Of a stretch of 64,000 nt of DNA, positions 55,183 through 63,566 are shown one piece after another. The stretch is from assembly GCA_963668545.1 (NCBI GenBank), contig OY764868.1:1-64000 (forward strand), read 5' to 3'. The translations under genes and the position numbers were made by a program. The DNA comes from G963662265 sp963668545. Lineage in GTDB: Bacteria > Spirochaetota > Spirochaetia > CADAEX01. The notes below the pieces were generated by a model. It saw only the letters and a program-made list of their open reading frames with translations. It was not told the DNA's origin and searched no databases. Each line of letters opens with the position of its first letter. The first letter of the stretch is position 1.

Positions 55183-56418
55183 ATGGGCGTTGAAAAGAAA
55201 GGATCCGTTGTTATAGCAGGGGGGGGGGTTGCAGGTCTGATCTGTGCAGCCAGACTAGTTAAAAGTGGAGTCAGGGTTTCCGTATTTGACAGAATGGAAA
55301 AACCGGGCAGAAAGCTTCTTCTTGCCGGGATCAGCGGCCTTAATCTGACAAATACAGAAGATCCTGAAACTTTCTCATCCCGCTACCGTCAAAATGAAAA
55401 GATTTTCAGGAAGCTTCTGGCCGATCATCCTCCTGAAGAATTTGTCTCTTTTCTTGAGGAGCTTGGAATAGAAACCTTTACAGGTTCAAGCGGCAAAATT
55501 TTCCCTCTGGGAATGAGCTCGGATATTATTCTTGAGAAGATAATGGAATATCTTTACAGTACCGGGATTTTCAGTTTTACAGGTGGCTGCAGACTAACAG
55601 GTTTTGAAGCAGGCAGGATTTTTTTTATGACAGAAAAAGGGGAGAAGACTGTAGATGCCGATACAGTTGTATTTGCACTGGGAGGGGGAAGCCGGGCAAA
55701 TACAGGGTCTGATGGCAGATGGGTGGAAATATTCAATGATGCGGGAATAAATACATTTCCCCTTGAGCCTTCGAACTGCGGGTTTGAAACAGCATGGTCT
55801 GAACAGTTCAGGAAAGATATAGGCACCGGTATCCCTCTTAAAAACATTTCCGTCAGCTGCGGAAAAGATTTTTCCAGAGCTGAAATCCTTCTTACAGAAT
55901 ACGGCATTGAGGGGAGCGGTATATATTTCCTTGGCAGCGGGATACGGGAACAGCTTAAAAGATCGGGCACAGCTTCTGTCTGTCTTGATATACTGCCTGA
56001 CTTGACAGAGCATCAGATAATAGAAAAACTGGAAAAATCCCGTGGAAAAAATACAGTTTCCAATTATCTGAGAAAAAGACTGTCGATAAATGCGCTGAAA
56101 TTCAGGCTTGTCAGGGAAGTTCTTGCAGAAGATAAGTTCAGAATAATATTGGAAAATCCCGGTATGCTCAAAAAGCTGACTCTTGAAATAAAAGGGACAA
56201 GGCCTCTGGATGAGGCAATATCAAGTGCTGGCGGGGTTTGTATGGATGAGCTTGACATTAATATGATGCTTAAAAAGATGCCCGGATTTTATGTTGTCGG
56301 TGAAATGGCGGGATGGGACGCCCCTACAGGGGGGTATCTTATACAGGGATGCTATTCTACAGCCTCTGCTGCAGCAGAAAGCATAATCCATAACCTGAAT
56401 AATCACAGAAAAGGATAA
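55183..56418 (+). CDS. BaiN/HI0933-family flavoprotein
   Basis: A 411-residue FAD-dependent oxidoreductase. The dinucleotide motif AGGGVAGLICAARL is at residues 12-25, KPGRKLLLAGISGLNLTN follows, and the C-terminus has PGFYVVGEMAGWDAPTGGYL. This is the HI0933/YhiN group, some of which are bile-acid-related reductases (BaiN) and others of unknown role. The real substrate is unknown. It converges on the PHP gene, with 2 bp between stops. Confidence 0.93.
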   Translation: MGVEKKGSVVIAGGGVAGLICAARLVKSGVRVSVFDRMEKPGRKLLLAGISGLNLTNTEDPETFSSRYRQNEKIFRKLLADHPPEEFVSFLEELGIETFTGSSGKIFPLGMSSDIILEKIMEYLYSTGIFSFTGGCRLTGFEAGRIFFMTEKGEKTVDADTVVFALGGGSRANTGSDGRWVEIFNDAGINTFPLEPSNCGFETAWSEQFRKDIGTGIPLKNISVSCGKDFSRAEILLTEYGIEGSGIYFLGSGIREQLKRSGTASVCLDILPDLTEHQIIEKLEKSRGKNTVSNYLRKRLSINALKFRLVREVLAEDKFRIILENPGMLKKLTLEIKGTRPLDEAISSAGGVCMDELDINMMLKKMPGFYVVGEMAGWDAPTGGYLIQGCYSTASAAAESIIHNLNNHRKG

Positions 56419-56420
56419 AA

Positions 56421-57110
56421 TCAGACAGCAAGGAGCGATTCACCGATCAGTTTTTTGGGCTCGTTATTCAGAAGATACTGTGCAAAATCACCGGATGATT
56501 TTATGATTCTTTCTGTTATGATTCCTCCCCGGGCAAGGTCCTGATACTGGTGAAAATCTGAACCTGAAAGCATTCTGAGGTTGTTTTTCAATGCATGATT
56601 ATATGCAACCATATTTTTTGAATCATGCCTGGGGTTGCCGTTTATTACTTCAATGCCGTCAATATGTTCGTTTTTCTCGATCTCCATCTTTTCCCTGAAA
56701 GGATGTGCCTGAAACAATGCTATATCTTTACCCTTTTTAAGCTCTGAAAACTCTTTAGGAGTCATTCTGTAGAGTTCGGGAAAATCATAGAGAAAATCTT
56801 CATCAGCACCGTAGACAAGAAAATCATTGGGATGGGTGTTGAACCTGAGTTCAATCCCCAGAAAAACATCAATCCCCGCTTTTTTCCCAGCTTTTCTTGC
56901 AGTCCTGTATCCTTTCAGGTATGAATCAATCTTCTTTTCCCAGCTTATATTTCCAAGAGATTCAAAATAAGCTTCAAAATAGTGGTCTGTTATAACAAGA
57001 GCATTGTATTTTTTGTCTGAATACAGTTCTACAATTTCTTCAGCATGTACTCTTCCGCAGGAACTTACTTCTGATGTATGAACATGTGTATCTATTATAT
57101 AGCCAGTCAT
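56421..57110 (-). CDS. PHP-domain phosphoesterase
   Basis: A 229-residue metal-dependent PHP protein. Metal ligands are visible in IIDTHVHTSEVS near the N-terminus, VITDHYFEAYFE near 40, and LSGSDFHQYQ near 195. Relatives act on histidinol phosphate or other phosphoesters. CAGGAGA lies before the ATG. It is downstream of the ROK regulator on the same strand, 191 bp away, so joint transcription is possible. Confidence 0.9.
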   Translation of the reverse strand: MTGYIIDTHVHTSEVSSCGRVHAEEIVELYSDKKYNALVITDHYFEAYFESLGNISWEKKIDSYLKGYRTARKAGKKAGIDVFLGIELRFNTHPNDFLVYGADEDFLYDFPELYRMTPKEFSELKKGKDIALFQAHPFREKMEIEKNEHIDGIEVINGNPRHDSKNMVAYNHALKNNLRMLSGSDFHQYQDLARGGIITERIIKSSGDFAQYLLNNEPKKLIGESLLAV

Positions 57111-57301
57111 TTAATCTCCTGCTGATATCTGTTGATATGAAATATTATATATATGATAAACTATAATTAATTATGATCAGAGTCAATAAATCAGGCGGAA
57201 ATTCAGACATGATATTGACTGAAGGTTTTTCATGATTCGTAAGATTATTTTATTGAGAAAATTTCTGTATAGGCAGATTAAAACAGGAAAAAGGGAGTTT
57301 T

Positions 57302-58537
57302 CTAGAAAGAAAGATACTTGGAGAAATAGTTTTCTATTGCAGAAGAGCAGCTTCCCCTCATTACTGTTTCCTGTCCTGAATCTGATTCTGTGTATATAAT
57401 TTTGATATCTTTATTAAGCCTTATAAGTGCGATATTGTTAATTTTCCTGCCGAGACTTTCCCTGAAAAATGCACCTGCTTTTGAATAATCCCCTCCAAGG
57501 AATACCGCATCGGGATCATAAACCATGCAGATGTTTGAGAGACCGATTGCAAACCAGCCTGTAACCTCGTCAATAAGCCTGCATGCAAGTGGGTCATTAT
57601 TGACTGAAGAATCAAAAATATCCCTGATTTCAGGTTTTCCAGATTTCCTGAATATGATAGAATCAGGATAATCATTCCTTAGAGAAACAGCCTTTTTTAT
57701 CAGCCTCCTGAAATCAAGCATCATTTCAAGACATCCCCTTCCGCCGCAGTAGCATGTTTCTGTGTCATAGGGATTAACTATCATGTGCCCGATTTCTCCG
57801 GATAAATGATTATTTCCCCTGTAGAGTTTCCCGTTTGCAACCAGCCCTGAAACAATGCCGTGCCAGCCTGCATCAATTAAAATATAGTTTTTAATTGAGC
57901 TGTCATTTATATTGAGTTTTTCTCCGAAAGCCTTGAATCTGATCCAGCTGTCAATCTCAACTGGTATATTTGTGTCAATTTTATCTGATATCATTTCAGT
58001 GAATTTGATATGGCTTCCCCATGAAGGGTAGTGTGATGCTGTAAGAACAATACCATTGTCTGAATCAACAATTGCATGAATTGCAACAGTAATTCCCCGT
58101 ATTTTTCTTTTTTCACTGAAAAGCTTTTCCCTGTTATTTATCGAATCGGTAATTATGGAAACAACATTTTCAATATTATCGTTCTCGTGTACAGGGAAGA
58201 TCCTTTCCATCTGCATTTCAAGGGCCATGTTGTATATTTTAAGTACAATTGAGTTGTACTTGATATAATAACAGAAAATTACTCCTGAATTTTTATTGAA
58301 AGAATACAGTTCCGGCCTTTTACCCCCTTCCTCTGTAGATGTTCCCTTGCCGGCAGATTCAACAAGCCCTTTCTGTATAAGTTTTTCATTCAGTTTCATG
58401 ACAGTTGTTCTGCTGAGTTTAACCTTTTTTGTAAGTTCTGCAACAGTCATTTCCCGGTTGTCCCTGTAGATGTCGAGGATTATTTTCAGGTTGTTTTTTC
58501 TTATTGTTTTCGGTTTGTTGCCAGTTTTCCGGATCAT
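57302..58537 (-). CDS. ROK-family transcriptional regulator
   Basis: A 411-residue NagC/XylR-type repressor. An N-terminal winged helix (RDNREMTVAELTKKVKLS, RTTVMKLNEKLIQKGLV) precedes a ROK sugar-kinase-like domain. The zinc site is visible as GH near 275 followed by ETCYCGGRGCLE. The catalytic-like Asp of the kinase fold is in ILIDAGWHG. I chose the ATG at 58537; a TTG at 58573 is possible. The ATG lies seven bases after a perfect TATAAT, so the mRNA may be leaderless. It diverges from a sugar-type ABC operon, its likely target. Confidence 0.93.
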   Translation of the reverse strand: MIRKTGNKPKTIRKNNLKIILDIYRDNREMTVAELTKKVKLSRTTVMKLNEKLIQKGLVESAGKGTSTEEGGKRPELYSFNKNSGVIFCYYIKYNSIVLKIYNMALEMQMERIFPVHENDNIENVVSIITDSINNREKLFSEKRKIRGITVAIHAIVDSDNGIVLTASHYPSWGSHIKFTEMISDKIDTNIPVEIDSWIRFKAFGEKLNINDSSIKNYILIDAGWHGIVSGLVANGKLYRGNNHLSGEIGHMIVNPYDTETCYCGGRGCLEMMLDFRRLIKKAVSLRNDYPDSIIFRKSGKPEIRDIFDSSVNNDPLACRLIDEVTGWFAIGLSNICMVYDPDAVFLGGDYSKAGAFFRESLGRKINNIALIRLNKDIKIIYTESDSGQETVMRGSCSSAIENYFSKYLSF

Positions 58538-58544
58538 GAAAGTT

Positions 58545-58573
58545 ATTATATCATCAGGTTTAATAAAAAACAA
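58545..58573 (-). promoter_or_regulatory. ROK gene promoter, predicted leaderless start
   Basis: On the minus strand, TTGTTT (58573-58568) and TATAAT (58550-58545) are 17 bp apart. The expected start of transcription falls at or one base before the A of the ATG (58537). No ribosome site fits between. Confidence 0.75.
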
Positions 58574-58574
58574 G

Positions 58575-58646
58575 CATAGTTATGAAATAATGTTACGTAA
58601 CTATGTTGTGTAAAAGTGTTGACAAATAAAAAATGTATGTTAAACT
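58575..58646. promoter_or_regulatory. Operator and + strand promoter of the ROK/ABC divergent region
   Basis: CATAGTTA (58575-58582) and TAACTATG (58598-58605) are an inverted pair, overlapped by the palindrome GTTACGTAAC (58592-58601). TTGACA (58619-58624) with TAAACT (58641-58646) is a candidate promoter for the ABC operon. Confidence 0.6.
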
Positions 58647-58706
58647 TTTTATATAAATCAGAATAATAAACAGAATTATTAAACAGCTTTCAGAAGTAAA
58701 ATACAG

Positions 58707-58753
58707 TCAGGGCCCCGGTGCACCCTTCGGGAAGCGTCAGGCTGGTGCCCTGA
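58707..58753 (+). ncRNA. Structured 5'-leader element, family unknown
   Basis: TCAGGGC (58707-58713) and GCCCTGA (58747-58753) close a GC-rich domain in an AT-rich setting. Inside lie GGTGCACC (palindrome, 58718-58725) and a CCC-TTC-GGG hairpin. It lies in the leader of the isomerase-ABC operon about 50 nt before the ribosome site. I do not recognise a known riboswitch. It could be a DNA operator instead. Confidence 0.5.
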
Positions 58754-58804
58754 ATTGGCAGATATTGAGGCAGACGGAACTGTAGTATAAAGGAGTTGGT
58801 GAAA

Positions 58805-59626
58805 ATGATTGGTAAAAAACAGTTTGCTGTAAACAGGATGACTTATCCTTTTCCTGAAATGGAGGATTTTTTCGCTCTTGTTAAAGAAGCGGGACTAAAT
58901 AAGGTTGAACTCAGAAATGATCTGGAAGGAAAAGGAATCATTGATAACCTTTCCCCTTCTGAGTTTAATAAATTGAAGGAAAAATATGGTATTGAAGTGG
59001 AGACAATAAATGCAGTTCAGAAGTTTAATCTTCCTTCAAATTTTGATTATGCTTACAGGGAAATTGAGGAATGGATATCACTGTCAAAGGAAATTGGCTG
59101 TAAAGCACTTATTCTCTGCCCGAATAACGATCTGAATGATAAAAGAACAGCAGATGAATTTCTTGCTGATACAACAGAGGCACTGAAAAGGTACGGCAGA
59201 CTTTTCAGGGAAAGCGGGATCACCGGACTGGTTGAACCTCTCGGTTTCGAGGAATGTTCTCTGCGCTCTAAGAAAACTGCAATAGAAGCAATTGAAGGAT
59301 CAGGTTACAGGGACGTATATAGAATAGTGCATGATACTTTCCACCATTATCTTGGAACAGATAAGGATTTTTATCCTGAATATACTGGTCTTGTACATGT
59401 ATCAGGTGTTGAATCAGATGTTGATGATGCGGAAATGAGAGATATGCACAGGATACTTGTCTCTGAAAAAGACAGACTCAAAAACAGGGAGCAGATAAAA
59501 ACTCTTTCTGACGGCGGATATAAAGGGGTTTTCGGCTTCGAACCTTTTTCTGCTGAAATACATTCTCTTAAAAAATTTGAAATTCTCGGTGCAATTGAGA
59601 ATACTATTAATTATGTAACTAAGTAA
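58805..59626 (+). CDS. TIM-barrel sugar isomerase/epimerase
   Basis: A 273-residue xylose-isomerase-like TIM barrel, related to IolE/IolH-type proteins. Metal-ligand candidates are Glu in KVELRND, Glu in GLVEPLGFEE, His and Asp in RIVHDTFHHY, and His in GLVHVSGVE. AAGGAG lies nine bases before the ATG at 58805; a TTG at 58796 is possible. It starts an operon with a sugar-type ABC system and probably acts on the imported sugar or polyol. Confidence 0.88.
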   Translation: MIGKKQFAVNRMTYPFPEMEDFFALVKEAGLNKVELRNDLEGKGIIDNLSPSEFNKLKEKYGIEVETINAVQKFNLPSNFDYAYREIEEWISLSKEIGCKALILCPNNDLNDKRTADEFLADTTEALKRYGRLFRESGITGLVEPLGFEECSLRSKKTAIEAIEGSGYRDVYRIVHDTFHHYLGTDKDFYPEYTGLVHVSGVESDVDDAEMRDMHRILVSEKDRLKNREQIKTLSDGGYKGVFGFEPFSAEIHSLKKFEILGAIENTINYVTK

Positions 59627-59678
59627 TGAAACTTCGAAAAGAAATCGTGTCTTTGTGATTGTTCTTGATAAATATATT

Positions 59679-59706
59679 GAAAACCATCCCGGAAGGGGGG
59701 GGTTTT
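59679..59706 (+). terminator. Hairpin between isomerase and binding-protein genes
   Basis: AAAACC pairs with GGTTTT, with an inner CCC-GGAA-GGG. It lies in the 146-bp gap and may weaken readthrough. A second small hairpin (CCCGG/CCGGG near 59740) follows. Confidence 0.55.
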
Positions 59707-59772
59707 AAAAGTAGATATTTAATATTTGTGAAAATCCCGGGTATCCGGGTTTAAAATTAGGAGGATTATTAA

Positions 59773-60705
59773 ATGAAAAAAAAGATTCTGGTTATGTTTC
59801 TTCTGGCAGCTCTTCTCATGCCTGTTTTTGCAGGGGGGCAGAAGGAAAAAAAGGTTAAAGTCGGCATATCAATGGCGCTTTTTGCAGACAATTTCCTTAC
59901 ATATCTAAGGGAAGCTATGGAAGATTACGCTGACGGCGTTGCAGACCTTGAAGTTTTTTCAGAAGATGCAAAAGGTGATGTAGGGCAGCAGCTTGCCCAG
60001 GTGGAAAACTTTATTGCTCAGGGATATGATGCAATTATTGTCAACCCTGCAGATACAGAAGCAACATCACAGATTACAAAAAAGTGTCAGGAAGCTGGTG
60101 TGCCTCTTGTGTATGTAAACAGGGCCCCTGAAGACGGTCTGCCCGATGGGACATACTATGTAGGTTCAGATGAAGTTGTGGCAGGAAGAGAACAGGCAAA
60201 AGTACTTGCCGAAAAAATGGGCGGAAAAGGAAATGTTGTAATCATGCTTGGAGAACTTGCTCACAGCGGTACAAAAGGGAGAACAAACGGTGTCAAGGAA
60301 ATCCTTTCAAAGTATCCTGATATAAAGATAATTGCCGAGCAGACTGCACTTTTCCAGAGAGACAAGGGACTCGACCTTATGAGCAACTGGCTTCTAGCTG
60401 GTCTTGAGATTAATGCTGTTGCTGCAAATAATGATGAAATGGCTATCGGAGCAATCATGGCACTTAAAAATACAGGAAAAGTACCCAACAAGGATGTATT
60501 TGTAGGGGGAGTTGATGCAACTCCTGATGCACTTGACTTCATAGAAAAAGGGGAACTCACTGTTTCTGTATTCCAGAATGCAAAGGGACAGGGCAGAGGA
60601 GCTATCGATGTAGCTTACAAAGTTGTGAAGGGACAGGCAGTTGAAAAAGAAACCTGGATTCCTTTTGAACCTGTAACTATTGAAAATTATAAAGACTACA
60701 AATAA
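59773..60705 (+). CDS. Sugar-type ABC substrate-binding protein
   Basis: A 310-residue periplasmic binding protein of the RbsB/MglB type. The signal peptide is MKKKILVMFLLAALLMPVFA followed by GGQKEKK, a spirochaete-like N-terminus without a lipobox cysteine. Ribose-binding-protein-like motifs include VENFIAQGYDAIIVNPADTE and AVAANNDEMAIGAI. AGGAGG precedes the ATG. It is followed by several hairpins, then the ATPase and permease. The ligand is unknown; inositol, ribose and related sugars are possible. Confidence 0.95.
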   Translation: MKKKILVMFLLAALLMPVFAGGQKEKKVKVGISMALFADNFLTYLREAMEDYADGVADLEVFSEDAKGDVGQQLAQVENFIAQGYDAIIVNPADTEATSQITKKCQEAGVPLVYVNRAPEDGLPDGTYYVGSDEVVAGREQAKVLAEKMGGKGNVVIMLGELAHSGTKGRTNGVKEILSKYPDIKIIAEQTALFQRDKGLDLMSNWLLAGLEINAVAANNDEMAIGAIMALKNTGKVPNKDVFVGGVDATPDALDFIEKGELTVSVFQNAKGQGRGAIDVAYKVVKGQAVEKETWIPFEPVTIENYKDYK

Positions 60706-60722
60706 CAGAAAATGATTTTTGT

Positions 60723-60754
60723 AAAGAGCTTTTCATAATTATGAAAGGCTCTTT
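60723..60754 (+). terminator. Attenuator-like hairpin after the binding-protein gene
   Basis: AAAGAGCTTTTCAT and ATGAAAGGCTCTTT form a 14-bp stem with one wobble and loop AATT, followed by CTTTAT. It likely lets the binding protein be made in excess of the ATPase and permease. Confidence 0.7.
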
Positions 60755-60762
60755 CTTTATCG

Positions 60763-60843
60763 GGAACCACCCGAAGGACAATATATTGAAATTCGTGTGG
60801 TTCCTTATTCTCCCGGAATCCTGTTCCGGGGCGTAATGACGCC
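60763..60843 (+). repeat. Three successive hairpins between binding protein and ATPase
   Basis: GGAACCAC/GTGGTTCC (60763-60804), CCCGGAA/TTCCGGG (60812-60830) and GGCGT-AATG-ACGCC (60830-60843) follow one another. The four hairpins in this gap include the one at 60723. Confidence 0.75.
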
Positions 60844-60896
60844 TTATTCTGGTGTAAGATCTATTAAGGTGTCAAAAATTTTAACGGGACCAATAT

Positions 60897-62387
60897 ATGG
60901 AATATATTCTAGAAATGACTGATATCAGAAAGGAATTTCCCGGTGTACTTGCCCTTGATGATATACAGTTCAAGGTGAGGCCGGGTACTGTTCATGCTCT
61001 TATGGGGGAGAACGGAGCAGGAAAGTCAACACTCATGAAAATAATTATGGGAATATACAAGGCGGATAAAGGAACTGTACTTGTTAAGGGGGAAAAGGCC
61101 CACATTTTCAACACAAAGACTGCATTTGCCCATGGAATTTCAATGATACATCAGGAGCTCAGTCCTGTCCCCCACATGACTGTTTCTGAAAATATCTGGC
61201 TTGGCAGGGAATTTAAAAAAGGCTTTTTTGTTGATCATAGCATGATGCGTGAAAAAACTGTAGAGCTCCTTGAACATCTGGAGCTTGATATTAATCCTGA
61301 TCAGAAAATGGTGAATTTGAGTGTGGCTCAGACTCAGATGGTTGAGATTGCAAAAGCAATTTCATATGATTCCGAGCTGATAATTATGGATGAACCTACT
61401 TCAGCAATTACTGAAAAAGAGGTTAATCATCTTTTTAAAATCATAAATGAACTCAGATCGAAAAATATTGCAATTATATATATAACTCACAAAATGGATG
61501 AGGTATTTGAAATTTCCGATGAGGTTTCTGTATTCAGGGATGGAAAATACATCGGTACAGAGGCTGCCGATAATATGACAAAGGACAAGCTTGTAAGCTG
61601 GATGGTCGGACGCGAGCTGAGTCAGGTTTTTCACAAGGAGCAGGCAGAGATTGGAGATGTGATACTTGAGGTGAGAAATCTTTCCTCAGGTGACAGATTC
61701 CGCAATGTCAGTTTTCAGCTGAAGGCAGGGGAAATACTCGGCATAGCAGGGCTTATGGGAGCCGGTAGATCTGAAGTTGTTGAAACAATTTTCGGAGTCC
61801 GTGAAAAAACAAGCGGGGAAGTCTTTGTAAAGGGAGAAAAGGTGAATATCAGGGCTCCTCATGATGCAATCAGGCATAAAATAGCACTCCTTACTGAGGA
61901 CAGAAAACTGAGCGGTCTTTTTCTTCCACTCACAGTAAAGGAAAATATGGAGATTGTCAGTATTGACAGGTATATCAGGGGTGGATTTATAAGCCATGCT
62001 CAGATTGTTTCAGACTGTGAGGACCAGGTTAACAAGCTGGCGATAAAAACCCCTTCCCTCTATCAGATTACAGATAACCTCAGCGGGGGAAATCAGCAGA
62101 AAGTCCTTATTTCAAAATGGCTTCTCAATGCCCCCGATATACTCATTCTTGATGAACCGACCCGTGGTATAGATGTCGGTGCAAAAGCGGAAATTCACAA
62201 GCTGATGACCAAACTGGTCCAGGCCGGAAAGGCTGTTATCATGATTTCATCTGAGATGCCTGAGGTCCTTGGAATGAGTGACAGGGTTCTTGTAATGCAT
62301 GAGGGGGATCTTGTAGGTGAACTGAACAGGGAGGAAGCGGACCAGGAAAAAATATTGATGCTTGCATCAGGTGAAAAACTTAATTGA
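60897..62387 (+). CDS. Sugar-type ABC transporter ATPase (RbsA/MglA family)
   Basis: A 496-residue ATPase with two fused nucleotide-binding domains. The first has GENGAGKSTL and LSVAQTQMVEIAKAI, with Walker B IIMDEPTSAIT. The second has a degenerate P-loop (GLMGAGRSEV) and LSGGNQQKVLISKWL with LILDEPTRGID, the usual RbsA asymmetry. It powers import with the adjacent permease. The ribosome site before the ATG is weak. A 12-bp gap separates it from the permease. Confidence 0.96.
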   Translation: MEYILEMTDIRKEFPGVLALDDIQFKVRPGTVHALMGENGAGKSTLMKIIMGIYKADKGTVLVKGEKAHIFNTKTAFAHGISMIHQELSPVPHMTVSENIWLGREFKKGFFVDHSMMREKTVELLEHLELDINPDQKMVNLSVAQTQMVEIAKAISYDSELIIMDEPTSAITEKEVNHLFKIINELRSKNIAIIYITHKMDEVFEISDEVSVFRDGKYIGTEAADNMTKDKLVSWMVGRELSQVFHKEQAEIGDVILEVRNLSSGDRFRNVSFQLKAGEILGIAGLMGAGRSEVVETIFGVREKTSGEVFVKGEKVNIRAPHDAIRHKIALLTEDRKLSGLFLPLTVKENMEIVSIDRYIRGGFISHAQIVSDCEDQVNKLAIKTPSLYQITDNLSGGNQQKVLISKWLLNAPDILILDEPTRGIDVGAKAEIHKLMTKLVQAGKAVIMISSEMPEVLGMSDRVLVMHEGDLVGELNREEADQEKILMLASGEKLN

Positions 62388-62399
62388 TAGGATAGCTAA

Positions 62400-63398
62400 A
62401 TGAATGAAAAAAAATTAACAGGTAAAGGCCTGCCGAAAGAGGTGAGTATTATTCTCATTCTTCTTGGGATATGTTTATTATTTGAAATTCTGGGCTGGAT
62501 TGTTAAGGGGGATACCTTCCTTTTTAATTTCGGCAGAATAAAGCTTATGATTCTTCAGATGTCTGTAATCGGTATTATTGCAATAGGGGTAACACAGATT
62601 ATTATTACAGGTGGAATTGACCTTTCATCCGGCTCAGTTGTTGCTTTTGTTGCTGTTGTTGCAGCAAGTTTTGCCCAGTCGGCAAATGCCACAAGGCCCT
62701 ATTTTGCCAATCTTGAAGGGACATTCCCTGTCTTTGTTCCTGTAATTATAGGTATCGGTCTTGGGGGTCTGTGCGGTTTTATCAACGGTTTTCTTATTGC
62801 AAAAACACATATCCCCCCCTTTATAGCCACCCTTGGGATGATGGTTTCCGCGAGGGGTTTTGCACAGCTTTATACAGAGGGTAAGCCTGTAAGTATGCTT
62901 AACGATTCGTACCTCATGCTTGGTTCCGGAATCATGCCGGTTCTTATCTATCTTCTGATGGCATTGATAGCCCATATACTTCTTACACAGACCAAATACG
63001 GAAAGTATGTATATGCTATCGGGGGAAACCAGCATGCAGCTGTTGTTTCAGGGATTAATGTTACAAAATACAAGATAATGATTTATACATATGCAGGTCT
63101 TCTTTCAGGACTTGCGGGAGTTGTTCTCTGCGCAAGGGTCAATTCCGGACAGGCAAGCATGGGTGTAATGTTTGAGCTTGATGCTATTGCTTCAGCTGTA
63201 ATAGGCGGCACATCACTTGATATCGGAGGTATAGGGACAATCGGGGGTACAATTATCGGATCCCTTGTTCTCGGTGTAGTTAAAAGCGGTTTCATATTTC
63301 TCGGCGTAAACGCATATATCCAGGAGATTATCAAGGGAGCTATTATAATAGGGGCTGTGGTCCTTGATGTAATGAGGAACAAGGGAAAATCAAAATAA
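62400..63398 (+). CDS. Sugar-type ABC transporter permease (RbsC family)
   Basis: A 332-residue inner-membrane protein with eight to ten hydrophobic segments and the family stretches TGGIDLSSGSVVAF, HIPPFIATLGMM and GRVNS-like ARVNSGQASMG. It matches RbsC/MglC-type permeases, which form a dimer over the RbsA-type ATPase. A strong terminator follows at 63471. Confidence 0.95.
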   Translation: MNEKKLTGKGLPKEVSIILILLGICLLFEILGWIVKGDTFLFNFGRIKLMILQMSVIGIIAIGVTQIIITGGIDLSSGSVVAFVAVVAASFAQSANATRPYFANLEGTFPVFVPVIIGIGLGGLCGFINGFLIAKTHIPPFIATLGMMVSARGFAQLYTEGKPVSMLNDSYLMLGSGIMPVLIYLLMALIAHILLTQTKYGKYVYAIGGNQHAAVVSGINVTKYKIMIYTYAGLLSGLAGVVLCARVNSGQASMGVMFELDAIASAVIGGTSLDIGGIGTIGGTIIGSLVLGVVKSGFIFLGVNAYIQEIIKGAIIIGAVVLDVMRNKGKSK

Positions 63399-63470
63399 CA
63401 TAATGATTTACAGGCACCAGCGGTTACGCGTTGGGTGTGGATGATCTTTTATTGTTTTACAGGACTATGC

Positions 63471-63496
63471 AGGACTGCCATCGGCAGTCCTTTTTG
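63471..63496 (+). terminator. Intrinsic terminator of the ABC operon
   Basis: AGGACTGCC (63471-63479) and GGCAGTCCT (63483-63491) are perfect 9-bp arms with loop ATC. TTTTG follows. Confidence 0.95.
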
Positions 63497-63524
63497 TTGT
63501 GAAAAAAAATGCTTTATTTATGAA

Positions 63525-63535
63525 AAAACGTTTCC
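63525..63535. promoter_or_regulatory. LacI-type operator upstream of the second LacI gene
   Basis: AAAACGTTTCC reads GGAAACGTTTT on the other strand, close to GGAAACGTTTACC upstream of iolB. It lies 31 bp before the start codon and may mediate autoregulation. Confidence 0.55.
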
Positions 63536-63566
63536 AAAAAAGAGGAAATAATAGATAATAGCTTTT

